A stretch of DNA of 64,000 nucleotides from Brachybacterium paraconglomeratum (GCF_003994255.1 NZ_ML133851.1:558001-622000); one strand, 5' to 3'. Shown: positions 36,686-46,125, counted from the first letter of the stretch. Notes: generated from the sequence alone by a model not told the origin. Numbers and translations are program-made.

Positions 36686-38449
36686 TCACTGGGAGTCCTC
36701 CCGGTCCGCGAGGAAGCCGCCGAAAGTTCCTTCGAAGGCCTTGCGGTCGATGGCCTCTCGCCGCCGCGAGCGAGCCACCTCGGGGTCCGGGATCGGCACC
36801 GCGGAGAGCAGCTCCTTGCTGTAGGGATGCTGCGGGTTCGTGAAGACCTCCTCGGTGTCGCCCAGCTCGACGATCCTCCCCTTCTGCATCACGGCGATGC
36901 GGTCGGAGATGTGGCGGACCACGGAGAGGTCGTGCGAGACGAACAGGAAGCTCACCCCGAGGCGCGCCCGGAGGTCGGCGAGCATCGCGAGCACGCCGGC
37001 CTGGACGGTGACGTCCAGCGCCGAGGTGGGCTCGTCGAGGATGATCAGCTTCGGGTCGCAGGCGAGCGCGCGGGCCACGCCGACGCGCTGGCGCTGGCCG
37101 CCGGAGAACTCGGTGGGGAAGCGGGCGGCGTGCTCGGGCAGCAGGCCCACCATCTTCAGCAGCCAGTCCACCCGCTCGTCCATGCGCTCCTTGCTGTACC
37201 CCTGGACGCGCATCGGCTCCTTGATGATGTCCGCGATCGGCATCCTGGGGTCGAGGGAGGCCATCGGGTCCTGGAAGACCACCGTGATGTCGGAGCGCAG
37301 CGTCGACCGCTCCTTGCGGGTCAGGGCACCGGTCTCCTTCCCGCCGATGCGGATGGTCCCCTCCTGCGGGGTGCGCAGCTGCATGATCTCCATCAGCGTG
37401 GTGGTCTTCCCGCTGCCGGACTCGCCGACCAGCGCCAGGCACTCCCCCTCGCGGATGTCGAAGGAGATGCCGTCCACGGCGCGCTGCTCACCGATCTTCC
37501 GGCGCACGATCGCACCCTTGGTGATCGGGAAGACCTTCGCCAGGTCCTCGACCTCGAGCACCGTCGGCAGCTCCTCGCGCGGCGGCCGGTCCTCGCCGAG
37601 GTCGGCGATCTTCTGCATCGCGGAGCCGGCGACGCTGCGGGAGGCGCCCGCCTCGCCGGCGTCGACCCGCGGGACGGCGGCCAGCAGGTCCTGCGTGTAC
37701 TTCTCGCGGGGGCTGTAGAAGATCTCGTCGACGGTCCCCAGTTCGACCATCCGCGACTCCTTCATCACCAGGACCCGGTCGGCGAAGCCCGCGACCACGC
37801 CCATGTCATGGGTGATCAGCACCGTCGCGGCACCGATGAGCTCCTGCGCGGACTTCAGCAGGTCCATCACCTGCGCCTGGATCGTCACGTCCAGGGCGGT
37901 GGTGGGCTCGTCGGCGATGATCAGCTCGGGCTCGTTCGCGATCGCCATCGCGATCATCGCGCGCTGGCGCATGCCGCCGGAGAACTCGTGGGGGTACTGG
38001 CTCGCACGACGGCCGGGCTCGGGGATGCCCACCGCGTCCAGCAGCTCCTCGGCCCGCTGACGGGCCCGGGTCTTGGAGATCTCCGGATGGTGGATCCGCA
38101 CCACCTCGGCGATCTGGTCCCCCACCCGGTACACCGGGGTGAGCGCGGAGAGCGGGTCCTGGAAGACCATGGAGATCGTGTTGCCGCGCAGGCGCGAGAG
38201 CTGCTTGTCGTTCAGCTCGAACATCCTGTGGCCGAGCATCTCGATCTCGCCGCTGATGGTGGCCGTGCGCGGCAGCAGGCCCATCACGGCCAGGGAGCTG
38301 ACGGACTTGCCGGAGCCGGACTCGCCGACGATGGCGAGGGCCTCGCCCTTGTGCACCTCGTAGCTGAGGTCCTGGACGGCGTGGACGGTCCCGTACTCGG
38401 AGGGGAAGGAGACGCTCAGGTCCCGCACGGAAAGGATCGGGTCGGACAT
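36686..38449 (-). CDS. Peptide ABC transporter ATPase, fused OppD-OppF type
   Basis: The 587-residue protein holds two complete nucleotide-binding domains. The first has Walker A GESGSGKS (about 41-48), signature FSGGMRQR and Walker B LIIADEPTTALD; the second has GESGSGKT, FSGGQRQR and LIILDEPTSALD. Each is followed by the oligopeptide-transporter C-terminal region (DLLAAVPR, ELLSAVPIPDP). It energises the permease pair encoded just upstream. The gap to oppC is 10 bases, so it is in the same operon. Confidence 0.94.
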   Translation of the reverse strand: MSDPILSVRDLSVSFPSEYGTVHAVQDLSYEVHKGEALAIVGESGSGKSVSSLAVMGLLPRTATISGEIEMLGHRMFELNDKQLSRLRGNTISMVFQDPLSALTPVYRVGDQIAEVVRIHHPEISKTRARQRAEELLDAVGIPEPGRRASQYPHEFSGGMRQRAMIAMAIANEPELIIADEPTTALDVTIQAQVMDLLKSAQELIGAATVLITHDMGVVAGFADRVLVMKESRMVELGTVDEIFYSPREKYTQDLLAAVPRVDAGEAGASRSVAGSAMQKIADLGEDRPPREELPTVLEVEDLAKVFPITKGAIVRRKIGEQRAVDGISFDIREGECLALVGESGSGKTTTLMEIMQLRTPQEGTIRIGGKETGALTRKERSTLRSDITVVFQDPMASLDPRMPIADIIKEPMRVQGYSKERMDERVDWLLKMVGLLPEHAARFPTEFSGGQRQRVGVARALACDPKLIILDEPTSALDVTVQAGVLAMLADLRARLGVSFLFVSHDLSVVRHISDRIAVMQKGRIVELGDTEEVFTNPQHPYSKELLSAVPIPDPEVARSRRREAIDRKAFEGTFGGFLADREDSQ

Positions 38450-38459
38450 TCTTTCTTCC

Positions 38460-39473
38460 TCAGATCCGGCTGGAGCCGCTGGTCGGGTCGAGGGCGTCGC
38501 GCAGCGCTTCGCCCATCAGGTTGATGGAGATGACCAGGGCGGCCAGCACCACCGCGGGCGGGATCCAGGTATAGGGCGCGGAGATGTTGTAGTCCTGCAG
38601 GACGGTGCCGAGGGACACCTGCGGGTACTGGATGCCGAATCCGATGAACGACAGTCCGGTCTCGCCGAGGATCGCGGCGCTCACGCCGAGCGTGGTGTCG
38701 ATGATGATCCAGCTGGCGATGTTCGGGATGATGTGCCGCGTCATCGTGACGATCGGGTTCACGCCCATGAACCGGGCCGCCTCGACGTACTCGGTGCGCA
38801 CCAGCTGCTGGGTCATCGCGCGCAGCACACGGGCGGTGAGCATCCAGGCGAAGCCCGCCAGCAGCGGGATCATCCACAGCCAGCTCGCCTGCTGCAGCGC
38901 GGGGCTGAACAGCATCAGCAGCAGGATCGAGGGGATCACCAGGAACAGGTTGATGAGGTTCACCAGGGCGCCGTCGACGAACGCGCCCGACTTCCCCTTG
39001 TGGCTCACGTACCCGGCGACGATGCCGACGAGGAGAGCGAGGAAGGTCGTCAGGACCGCGGTGCCGATTCCGATGACCAGCGAGATGCGCAGGCCCTGCA
39101 TCGTCCGGGCGAAGATGTCCAGACCGTTCTCGTTCACGCCGAACCAGTGGTATGGGCTCGGGCCGGTCAGGGCGTTGCGCAGGTCCCGCTCGAAGGGGCC
39201 GTACTGGTAGACCATCGGGCCGATGATCGCCATCAGCACGAGCGCCGCGAAGATGATCATGCCGATCCATGCGCTCGGGTTGCGCAGGAACCGTCGCCGC
39301 AGCAGCTCGCCGCGGCTGAGCGACTCGATCGCCGGTCCGCTCTCGTCGACCTCGGTGTCCCGCAGGTCGGGGTCGTCGACGGCCGAGCCGATGACGGGGT
39401 TCGCCTCGGGATCGGTGGCCCGGCGCAACGCGGAGGCGTCGTCGGTGCCGCGGATGTCGTTGGGGTTCGTCAT
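38460..39473 (-). CDS. Peptide ABC transporter permease, OppC/DppC type
   Basis: The 337-residue membrane protein has a long polar N-terminus of about 70 residues, six membrane segments and the permease EAA motif EYVEAARFMGVNPIVTMTRHIIPN. GETGLSFIGFGI is typical of OppC/DppC. It lies 4 bases after the oppB stop and 10 bases before the ATPase gene. An in-frame GTG/ATG further upstream would overlap oppB, so the ATG at 39473 is preferred. Confidence 0.93.
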   Translation of the reverse strand: MTNPNDIRGTDDASALRRATDPEANPVIGSAVDDPDLRDTEVDESGPAIESLSRGELLRRRFLRNPSAWIGMIIFAALVLMAIIGPMVYQYGPFERDLRNALTGPSPYHWFGVNENGLDIFARTMQGLRISLVIGIGTAVLTTFLALLVGIVAGYVSHKGKSGAFVDGALVNLINLFLVIPSILLLMLFSPALQQASWLWMIPLLAGFAWMLTARVLRAMTQQLVRTEYVEAARFMGVNPIVTMTRHIIPNIASWIIIDTTLGVSAAILGETGLSFIGFGIQYPQVSLGTVLQDYNISAPYTWIPPAVVLAALVISINLMGEALRDALDPTSGSSRI

Positions 39474-39477
39474 CGTG

Positions 39478-40470
39478 TCACCGGATCCTCGGGTCGAGCG
39501 CACCCTGCAGGATGTCTGCGAAGGTGGCGGAGAGCAGGGTCAGGATCGCCGTGTACAGGACGACGCCGGCGGTGCCGTTGACGTCGGCCATCTGGATCGC
39601 GGAGATCGCGAAGCGGCCGATGCCCTGCCAGTTGAACATCAGCTCGACGAACAGCGAGCCGGAGAACGCGCCGCCGACGGCGAAGGCGAAGTACTGGCCC
39701 ATGGGGATCAGCGCCATCCGCAGGCCGTGGCGGTTCATCGCCCGTCCGCGGGTGAGGCCCTTGGCCCGAGCGGTGCGGAGGTAGTCGCTGCCCAGCACGT
39801 CCAGGGTCGTCACCTTCATGTACCGCGAGTAGGAGGCGGCGGCGGTGACGGCCAGCACGATCGTCGGCATGACCAGGGCCTTGGCCTGGTACTTGAAGGA
39901 CTCCCAGGAGCCCGGTTCGAGCAGCGGGTTGATCGGGTTGATCGCCGGGAGCCCCCAGCCGGAGAGGTCCATGATCCCCTGGTTGGCCTGCTGGACGATC
40001 AGGATGATCACCGGCGTGGGCAGGGAGAGGATGAAGAAGGCGAGCAGCGTCGAGAGGCGGTCGCCGACCGAGTCGCGGCGCACCGCGGCGAGCATGCCCA
40101 GGACGATGCCGAGCACGGTGCCGATCGCGGTGCCGAGGACGACCAGGCGCAGGCTGATCGGGATCCGGGTGGCCAGCTCGTCGATCACCGGGACCATCGA
40201 CTTGTTCGTGCCGGTGGTCACGCCGAGGTCGCCGCGGATGAGGCCGCCGAGCCAGTTGGCGTACCGCTCGAACAGCGGGGTGTCGGGGTTGACGTTGCGC
40301 ACGTCGAGGTAGTGCTGGGCGGTCGCCGCCGGGACCGGCTCCGTCGCGATCGGCGGGTACAGCACCTCTTCGGGATGCATGAGCGAGGCGGACAGGAGAT
40401 ACGCGAAGCTCGTGGCGACGAACGCCAGGATCACGTAGGTCAGCACTCTGAGGGAGACGAATCTAATCAC
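39478..40470 (-). CDS. Peptide ABC transporter permease, OppB/DppB type
   Basis: The 330-residue protein has the DppB pattern: N-terminal membrane anchor, GLIRGDLGVTTGTN, RIPISLRLVVLGTAIG, DYLRTARAKGLTRGRAMNRHGLRMALIPM (EAA loop) and VELMFNWQGIGRFAISAI. The GTG start at 40470 is chosen because GAGGGGGA lies a few bases before it. It heads the oppB-oppC-oppDF operon. A 21-bp palindrome lies 145 bases upstream. Confidence 0.93.
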   Translation of the reverse strand: MIRFVSLRVLTYVILAFVATSFAYLLSASLMHPEEVLYPPIATEPVPAATAQHYLDVRNVNPDTPLFERYANWLGGLIRGDLGVTTGTNKSMVPVIDELATRIPISLRLVVLGTAIGTVLGIVLGMLAAVRRDSVGDRLSTLLAFFILSLPTPVIILIVQQANQGIMDLSGWGLPAINPINPLLEPGSWESFKYQAKALVMPTIVLAVTAAASYSRYMKVTTLDVLGSDYLRTARAKGLTRGRAMNRHGLRMALIPMGQYFAFAVGGAFSGSLFVELMFNWQGIGRFAISAIQMADVNGTAGVVLYTAILTLLSATFADILQGALDPRIR

Positions 40471-40614
40471 GCTTCCCCCTCGACACGCTGTTGCTCATCT
40501 GTCGGGTCCCTTCCCTGCGTCATCCGTCTCGTCGTCGCGGGCTCGCCATGGGCGGGCCCCGTCCCATTGAGGCGGCACCACGCTCGGTCACGTCGAGGCG
40601 ACCCGGCGGCCGTG

Positions 40615-40635
40615 CACAACCGGGTCCCGGTTGTG
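40615..40635. promoter_or_regulatory. 21-bp perfect palindrome upstream of oppB
   Basis: CACAACCGGG and CCCGGTTGTG surround a single T in the 269-base region between oppB and the divergent gene at 40740. Perfect 10-bp arms suggest a dimeric regulator site for the transporter operon. Confidence 0.5.
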
Positions 40636-40727
40636 GTCCAGGTCTCTCGGCAGGCACGGCACACCATAACGCCTGCGATGGACGCGGCTTGACGAAACTG
40701 ACCCACGGGTACGCGGTAGGGCGAAGC

Positions 40728-40733
40728 TATGCT
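40728..40733 (+). promoter_or_regulatory. -10 hexamer of gene 40740 (leaderless start)
   Basis: TATGCT, 6 bases, then GTG at 40740, the same arrangement as pta. Confidence 0.5.
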
Positions 40734-40739
40734 CGAATC

Positions 40740-41057
40740 GTGACCTTTCTGCACCTGCTCGTGCTCGCGCTCGGCATCGTCGCCGCGATCGCGCTGAGCG
40801 ATCTGCTCGGACATCGGGGAGTCGGCGCGTGGCCCATCGGGCTCGGCGCCCTCGCCCTGGCCCTCGGCGCCGGGCTCCTCTACAGCCCCTGGCTCGCCGC
40901 CCTGTCCCTCGGTCTCGCCCTCGGGGCGGCGATCTCGATGATGGCCTCCTGGACTCGCGACATCGTCCGACGCCGCCACGCCCGACGCGAGCAGGCGCGG
41001 CGGTCCCAGGACGCTCGACGGAGCCAGCTGGAGAAGTCCGGCACCTCGCGTCGCTGA
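40740..41057 (+). CDS. Small membrane protein
   Basis: The 105-residue protein has three closely spaced hydrophobic segments (VTFLHLLVLALGIVAAIAL, IGLGALALALGAGLLY, PWLAALSLGLALGAAISMM) and a basic, Gln/Arg-rich cytoplasmic tail. The GTG start is leaderless. It is divergent from the opp operon and convergent with the second moeA. No family recognised. Confidence 0.65.
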   Translation: MTFLHLLVLALGIVAAIALSDLLGHRGVGAWPIGLGALALALGAGLLYSPWLAALSLGLALGAAISMMASWTRDIVRRRHARREQARRSQDARRSQLEKSGTSRR

Positions 41058-41071
41058 GGGACGCAGGAGCG

Positions 41072-42349
41072 TCACAGCACCAGGACGAGCACGCTCCGCT
41101 CCGGCGCACCGGCGAGCTCGCCGCTCCCCGGCGCCGCGCCGCCGTCGGGTCCCTCCGACTCCAGGAGCACCATCGCGTCCGCCCGTCCGTAGGGGGCGAG
41201 CCGCCGACCCGGCACGAGGCGCACGACCTCCCGGCCATCGGCCACGACCTCCCGCCGCCCGGGCATGGCGTGCACGGTGCCGGCGGGACCGCGCCGGGGC
41301 CCGTCCCCCTCCCCGCCCAGGAGCATCCGTCGGGGCGTGGCGCCGTCGCGATCCAGCAGCGGGCGCACGAACAGGTGGTAGCCCACCAGCGCGCCGACGG
41401 GAGTGCCCGGCAGGTGCACGACGGGGACGCCGCCGCGCAGCGTGCCGTGGCCCTGGGGACCGCCGGGGCGCAGGGCGAGGTGCGCGAAGCGGGAGGTCCC
41501 CGCTCCTCGCTCGCCGAGCAGCAGCTTCACCACGTCGTAGGCGCCGTGGCCGATCCCGCCGGTGGTGAGCACGAGGTCGGCCTCCCGGGCCGCGACGTCG
41601 AGCGTCTCCCGCAGGTCAGCCGGGTCGTCGCCGCTGTGCCGGGGCGGGAGCGCGTGCGCGCCGCCGGCGGCGAGGGCGGCGGCGAGCATCGTCCCGTTGG
41701 ACTCGCGCACCGCACCCGGCAGGGGGTCCGCGCCGAGTCGGTCGGAGGAGCTGTCCGCGGTGAGCTCGTCGCCCGTGACCACCACGGCGACGCGCAGCGG
41801 GCGGAGCACCTCGAGGGCGTCGATCCCGAGCGTCCGGGCGAGTCCGACGAGCCCCGCGCCGACGCGGTCCCCGGCCAGGGCCAGCGGCGCATCCAGCGGG
41901 ATCTCCTCCCCCGCCCCGCGCACGTGACGGCCCGGGACGGGAAGGCTCTCGAGGGCGAGGGCGACGACGGCGGGGGCCGGACCGAAGGGGTCGGAGTCGG
42001 TCGCCTCCACCTCGACGACGGCGTCGGCGCCGCGGGGCACGGGGGCGCCGGTCATGATCCGGGCGGCGCTGCCCGGGGGCAGGTCGGGGACCTCGCCGGG
42101 GCGGGCCGGAAGCTCGGCCGCGACCGGGAGCACGGTGGTGCCGGGAACGGTGAGGTCCGCCCGGCGCACGGCGAAGCCGTCCATCGCCGCGATCGGCAGC
42201 GCCGGGACCTGCTCCGGGCTGCGCACCGCGGCGGCGAGGACCCGGCCGCGGGCCTGCTCGAGCGGCACCCGCTCAGCGCGGCGCGGCGGCGCGACCGCGG
42301 CGAGGATCTCCTCGCGCCACTGCCAGGGCGAGAGTCTCTCGGAACTCAT
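41072..42349 (-). CDS. Molybdopterin molybdenumtransferase MoeA, copy 2 (divergent)
   Basis: The 425-residue protein keeps the MoeA plan: [63 protein letters not shown] and HLPGTPVGALVGYHLFVRPLL. Several motifs deviate from copy 1: GGIGHGAYD replaces GGVSMGAFE, and LPGTP replaces FPGNP. It may serve a subset of molybdoenzymes or have lost activity. AAGGAGG precedes the ATG at 42349. It lies away from the main moa/moe cluster. Confidence 0.85.
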   Translation of the reverse strand: MSSERLSPWQWREEILAAVAPPRRAERVPLEQARGRVLAAAVRSPEQVPALPIAAMDGFAVRRADLTVPGTTVLPVAAELPARPGEVPDLPPGSAARIMTGAPVPRGADAVVEVEATDSDPFGPAPAVVALALESLPVPGRHVRGAGEEIPLDAPLALAGDRVGAGLVGLARTLGIDALEVLRPLRVAVVVTGDELTADSSSDRLGADPLPGAVRESNGTMLAAALAAGGAHALPPRHSGDDPADLRETLDVAAREADLVLTTGGIGHGAYDVVKLLLGERGAGTSRFAHLALRPGGPQGHGTLRGGVPVVHLPGTPVGALVGYHLFVRPLLDRDGATPRRMLLGGEGDGPRRGPAGTVHAMPGRREVVADGREVVRLVPGRRLAPYGRADAMVLLESEGPDGGAAPGSGELAGAPERSVLVLVL

Positions 42350-42553
42350 GGTCCTCCTTCGGCGGCGGGTCGCGGCGCAGGTCACGGCGGGCGATGTCGC
42401 CGCGGGCGAAGTCCCATGATCCCCCATCCACGGCCTCGGGAGACGGGACCGTCGCCGGCTCGCCGCGGACTTCCGGCCGCTGCCGCTCCGCTTCTCCGCC
42501 GACCCGTCCACAGACATGGCCACGGGGAGAGCGGCAGGTGCATCATGGAGGGC

Positions 42554-43540
42554 ATGCGCGAGATCCGATTCGACAGCTTCGGGGGCCCCGAGGTCCTGAC
42601 CCTCCACCACGACGCCCCGGTGCCCGAGCCGGGCCCCGAGGAGGTCCTCGTCCAGGTCGGCTTCGCAGGGCTGAACCCGCTGGACTACAAGATCCGCGAC
42701 GGCTCCTCGGGACGGGCGAAGGACCTCGCGCTGCCCGCGGGGACCGGCCGTGAGATGGCCGGCACCGTGATCGGCGCGGGCTCCGGCCTGGACGAGGCGG
42801 AGCTCGGCTCGCGCGGCCTCACCGTCGGCACACGCGTGTTCGGCATGCGCGGCCCGAGCGACTCCCGCGGCGTCGCCGCCGAGGTCATCGCGATCTCGGC
42901 CGACGACCTCGCCCCGATCCCCGGCGAGACCGCCGAAGAGGACCTGCCCCGCTGGGCCGGGCTCGCACTCGTCGGCCTCACCGCGATCGCCGCCGTGCAG
43001 GACACCGCCCGGATCGCCGAGCACGAGACGGTGCTGGTCCACGGCGGCACCGGCGGCGTGGGCCAGCTGCTGATCCCGATGGCGCTCGAGGCCGGGGCCT
43101 CCCAGGTGCTCGCCACCGGGCGCGCCGCGAACGCCGAGCGGATCCGGGAGCTGGGCGCGACCCCGATCCCCTACGACACGAGCGACTGGGGCGAGGAGGT
43201 CCAGCGCCTCACCGACGGACGCGGCGTCGACGTCGTGCTGGACACCCACTACCACTCGACCTTCCTGCCGAGCCTGGACCAGCTCGCGGACGGCGGCCGC
43301 ATCGTCGCCCTGCCCAGCCTCGCCGACCTCTCCCCTGCCCTCGAGCGCGGTATCGAGGCGCGGGTGCCGTCGATCGTGCCGGGACGGGACCGGCTGGATC
43401 GCCTCGCGCAGGGCATCCGCTCGGGCCGCTATCCGCTGGAGGTCTCCGAGGTGCTGCCGCTGGCGCAGATCGCCGAGGCGCATCGTCGGCTCGAGGAGGG
43501 CCACACCCGCGGCAAGCTGGTCCTGGACGTGCGCGCCTGA
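42554..43540 (+). CDS. NADP-dependent zinc-less alcohol dehydrogenase/quinone oxidoreductase (MDR family)
   Basis: The 328-residue protein begins MREIRFDSFGGPEVLTL and has VLVQVGFAGLNPLDYKIRDG, the nucleotide loop VLVHGGTGGVGQLLI and VLDTHYHSTFLPSLDQLADGGRIVAL, typical of zinc-independent quinone oxidoreductase-like MDR proteins. No zinc ligands are seen. The ATG at 42554 fits the family N-terminus and lies 7 bases after CATCAT; an ATG at 42545 would add three residues. The substrate is unknown. It is divergent from the second moeA. Confidence 0.88.
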   Translation: MREIRFDSFGGPEVLTLHHDAPVPEPGPEEVLVQVGFAGLNPLDYKIRDGSSGRAKDLALPAGTGREMAGTVIGAGSGLDEAELGSRGLTVGTRVFGMRGPSDSRGVAAEVIAISADDLAPIPGETAEEDLPRWAGLALVGLTAIAAVQDTARIAEHETVLVHGGTGGVGQLLIPMALEAGASQVLATGRAANAERIRELGATPIPYDTSDWGEEVQRLTDGRGVDVVLDTHYHSTFLPSLDQLADGGRIVALPSLADLSPALERGIEARVPSIVPGRDRLDRLAQGIRSGRYPLEVSEVLPLAQIAEAHRRLEEGHTRGKLVLDVRA

Positions 43541-43583
43541 GCGACGGCCCGTGCCGCGATGGTCGGCGCCCCGGCACGGGCGG

Positions 43584-43589
43584 TACGCT
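43584..43589 (+). promoter_or_regulatory. -10 hexamer of the methyltransferase operon (leaderless start)
   Basis: TACGCT, 6 bases, then ATG at 43596. It would drive the whole methyltransferase-DUF58 operon. Confidence 0.5.
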
Positions 43590-43595
43590 GGCACG

Positions 43596-44873
43596 ATGGT
43601 CGCCCCCACCTCCGATGACGCCGCTGCCGCGATGCGCGGGATCGAGCCCGTGCTGCAGCCCTCCGGGTGGGCGCTGCTGAACTCCCTTCCGCCCTACGAC
43701 GAGAAGGAGGCGCTGCGGGTCTCGACCCGTCTGCGCGAGGCGGGGCACTCCCCCGAGCTCGTCTCCGCGGTGCTCACCCAGTCCCGTCTGCGCGCCCGCG
43801 CCGCGGAGAAGTTCGGGGAGTTCGCGAACACCATGCTGTTCACCCCGCACGGGCTCGAGCAGGCCACGCGCCTGCCCGTCGCCGCGATGCACGCCGAGCG
43901 CTTCCAGCGCGCCGGAGTCGCCTCCGTCGCGGATCTCGGCTGCGGCATCGGCGGGGACTCGATGGCGATGGCCGCGCTGGGCCTGGACGTCCAGGCGATG
44001 GACCGCGATCCGGTCACCGTCGCCGTCGCCACCGTGAACCTGCGCCCCTTCCCGAACGCGAGCGCGCGCCTGGGCCGGGCGGAGGGCCACGACCCCCGCG
44101 ACACCGAGGGGATCTGGCTGGACCCCGCCCGGCGCGCCCCCGCCCGCGGCGGCTCCCGCCGCCTCCACGACCCCGAGGAGTACGAGCCGCCGCTCTCGGC
44201 CGTGCTCGACCTCGCCCGACGTCTCGGCCGCGACGGCGCCGCCGGTCCGCTCGGCGCGAAGCTCGGCCCCGCCATCGCCCGCGACGCCCTGCCGGACGAC
44301 GTCGAGGTGCAGTGGCTGTCCTTCCACGGGCAGGTGCTCGAGGCGACCGCCTGGTGCGGACCGCTCGCCCGGGAGGGCATCGCCTCCTCCGCCGTGCTGA
44401 TCGGCCGCGACGGCGCGCACCGCCTGGACCGCGGCGCGGACTCCGCCGGCGACCCCGCCGTCGGCCCGCTCGCCGACCACCTCTACGAGCCCGACGGCGC
44501 CGTGATCCGCGCCGGGCTGATCGGAGAGCTCGCCGCCCGGATCGGCGGCCGCACCCTGGATCCCACGATCGCGTACCTGACCTCCGAGCGCCGCGTCACC
44601 ACCCCCTTCGCGAAGGGTTACGCGGTGCGGGACGTGATGCCCTTCGGCCTCAAGCGCCTCACCTCCTACCTGCGCGAGCACCGGCTCGGGGTGCTCGAGA
44701 TCAAGAAGCGCGGCACCGCGGTCGAGCCCGACGAGCTGCGTCGCAAGCTGCGGCCCCGCCGCTTCGGCGACGAGAGCGCCACGCTGATCCTCACCCGCAT
44801 CGACGGGGAGCAGTCCGTCGTCGTCGCCTCCCCGCACGCCGCACCGCCCGGCGAGGAGCCCGATCGGCCGTGA
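43596..44873 (+). CDS. Class I SAM-dependent methyltransferase with THUMP-like C-terminal domain
   Basis: The 425-residue protein has the SAM motif VADLGCGIGGDSMAMA (about residues 108-123) and acidic loop DRDPVTVAVA. A WLDPARRAPARGGSRRLHDPEEYEPP block occupies the catalytic region, as in the actinobacterial THUMP-like methyltransferase family. The C-terminal domain (LTSYLREHRLGVLEIKKRGTAVEPDELRRKL) resembles the THUMP-like module, which suggests an RNA substrate. It is the first gene of a translationally coupled operon with envelope genes. The link between the two functions is unknown. Confidence 0.88.
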   Translation: MVAPTSDDAAAAMRGIEPVLQPSGWALLNSLPPYDEKEALRVSTRLREAGHSPELVSAVLTQSRLRARAAEKFGEFANTMLFTPHGLEQATRLPVAAMHAERFQRAGVASVADLGCGIGGDSMAMAALGLDVQAMDRDPVTVAVATVNLRPFPNASARLGRAEGHDPRDTEGIWLDPARRAPARGGSRRLHDPEEYEPPLSAVLDLARRLGRDGAAGPLGAKLGPAIARDALPDDVEVQWLSFHGQVLEATAWCGPLAREGIASSAVLIGRDGAHRLDRGADSAGDPAVGPLADHLYEPDGAVIRAGLIGELAARIGGRTLDPTIAYLTSERRVTTPFAKGYAVRDVMPFGLKRLTSYLREHRLGVLEIKKRGTAVEPDELRRKLRPRRFGDESATLILTRIDGEQSVVVASPHAAPPGEEPDRP

Positions 44874-45622
44874 GCACCGCCCGGGGGACGCAGCGTCGCG
44901 TCATCGCCCTGCTGCTGCTCCTCGCCGCGCTGGGAGGACTCGGCGCCGTCGCCCTCGGCGCCGCCGCCGAGCGTGCTCCGATCACGACCGTCGCCGGCAC
45001 GACGGAGCGTGAGCGGCCCTCCAGCGCCCCGACCGCCGAGGTCCCCTCGGACCCCGGCTGGAGCACCCCGGAAGCCCCGGACCGGCCGCCCCGGACCGAG
45101 CTCGGCGCCGCCCCGCTGCTCGTGCTGCTCTCCCTCCTCGGCCTGGCCCTCGCGGTCCTCGCGGTGTGGCTCGCGGTGCGGATGAGGGCGCTGGCCCGAC
45201 CCGCTCCGGCCACGGCGACCGCCGCCTCCGAGGACGAGCTCACCGCCGCGCAGGCCCGGACCGCGCTCGCCGAGGCCCGGGACCCGCTCGCCCGTCTGGT
45301 CGACGCGCAGGACGCGGTGATCGCGGCGTGGACCGCGTTGGAGCGCTCCCTCGCCGCGGCGGGCGTCACCCGGCACCCCTCCCGCACCACCTTCGAGTTC
45401 GTCGTGGAGGTGCTGGCCGCGCTCGACCTGGACCGCGCCGCCCTCGACGACCTCGCCGCCCTCTACCGTCGGGCGCTGTTCGATCCGGAGCCGCTCACGG
45501 AGGAGGACCGCGTGGTCGCGATGACGAGCCTGGACCGCCTCACGGCGGGGCTCGAGGCCACCTCTGCGGCGGCGAGCGCCGGCGAGCACCCTCGCGCCGA
45601 GGACGGGAGCACCGAGCGATGA
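44870..45622 (+). CDS. DUF4129 domain membrane protein
   Basis: The 250-residue protein has an N-terminal signal-anchor, a Pro/Glu-rich extracytoplasmic stretch, a transmembrane segment at about residues 80-105 and a cytoplasmic DUF4129 domain (DPLARLVDAQDAVIAAWTALERSLAAAGVTRHPSRTTFEFV, then LAALYRRALFDPEPLTEEDR). DUF4129 proteins accompany MoxR ATPases and DUF58 proteins. The GTG start overlaps the methyltransferase stop (GTGA), giving coupling. Confidence 0.88.
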   Translation: MSTARGTQRRVIALLLLLAALGGLGAVALGAAAERAPITTVAGTTERERPSSAPTAEVPSDPGWSTPEAPDRPPRTELGAAPLLVLLSLLGLALAVLAVWLAVRMRALARPAPATATAASEDELTAAQARTALAEARDPLARLVDAQDAVIAAWTALERSLAAAGVTRHPSRTTFEFVVEVLAALDLDRAALDDLAALYRRALFDPEPLTEEDRVVAMTSLDRLTAGLEATSAAASAGEHPRAEDGSTER

Positions 45623-46125
45623 GCCGCACGCTCCTGGGCCTGATGTGGCGGACCATCGTGACCACGGCGGCCGCGGTCCTGCTCACCCTCGCTCTCGCGC
45701 TGATGGGCCTCGTGCTCCCGCTGCCGCTGCCGATAGCGCTGGGCCTCCTCGCAGGGGCCGCCTGGTGGTTCCTCCACGTCGGCGCCGACCGGGCCGAGCC
45801 CTCGCGAGCCCCGCGCCTCGACCACGACGCCGACTACGCCCTCCCCCATGCCCAGGACGTGCGGGTGCGACGGCTCGAGGACCTGATCCACGGCGCGCAG
45901 CCGCACCGCCGCATGACCGGCCGCGGCCTCGCCCTGGTCCTGGCCGACATCGCCGACGAACGGGCTCGCGACCCGGACGCCCCGCCGCTCGGCCCGGAGC
46001 TCTCCGAGCTCCTCCGCGCCGCCCGCGCCGCAGAGGGCTCCCAGCAGCCCTTCCCGCCGATCGACCGCAGAGCCCTGCACCGCTATCTCGACGAGCTCGC
46101 CCCGCGCGAGGAGAGGCCCCGATGA
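45619..46125 (+). CDS. Membrane protein of the MoxR-DUF58 operon
   Basis: The 168-residue protein has two hydrophobic segments near the N-terminus (about residues 12-50) and a cytoplasmic part with DVRVRRLEDLIHGAQPHRRMTGRGLALVLADIADERARDP. It is flanked by ATGA overlaps on both sides, so it is an integral member of the operon. The position matches small proteins found between DUF4129 and MoxR genes in other actinobacteria. Function unknown. Confidence 0.8.
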   Translation: MSRTLLGLMWRTIVTTAAAVLLTLALALMGLVLPLPLPIALGLLAGAAWWFLHVGADRAEPSRAPRLDHDADYALPHAQDVRVRRLEDLIHGAQPHRRMTGRGLALVLADIADERARDPDAPPLGPELSELLRAARAAEGSQQPFPPIDRRALHRYLDELAPREERPR

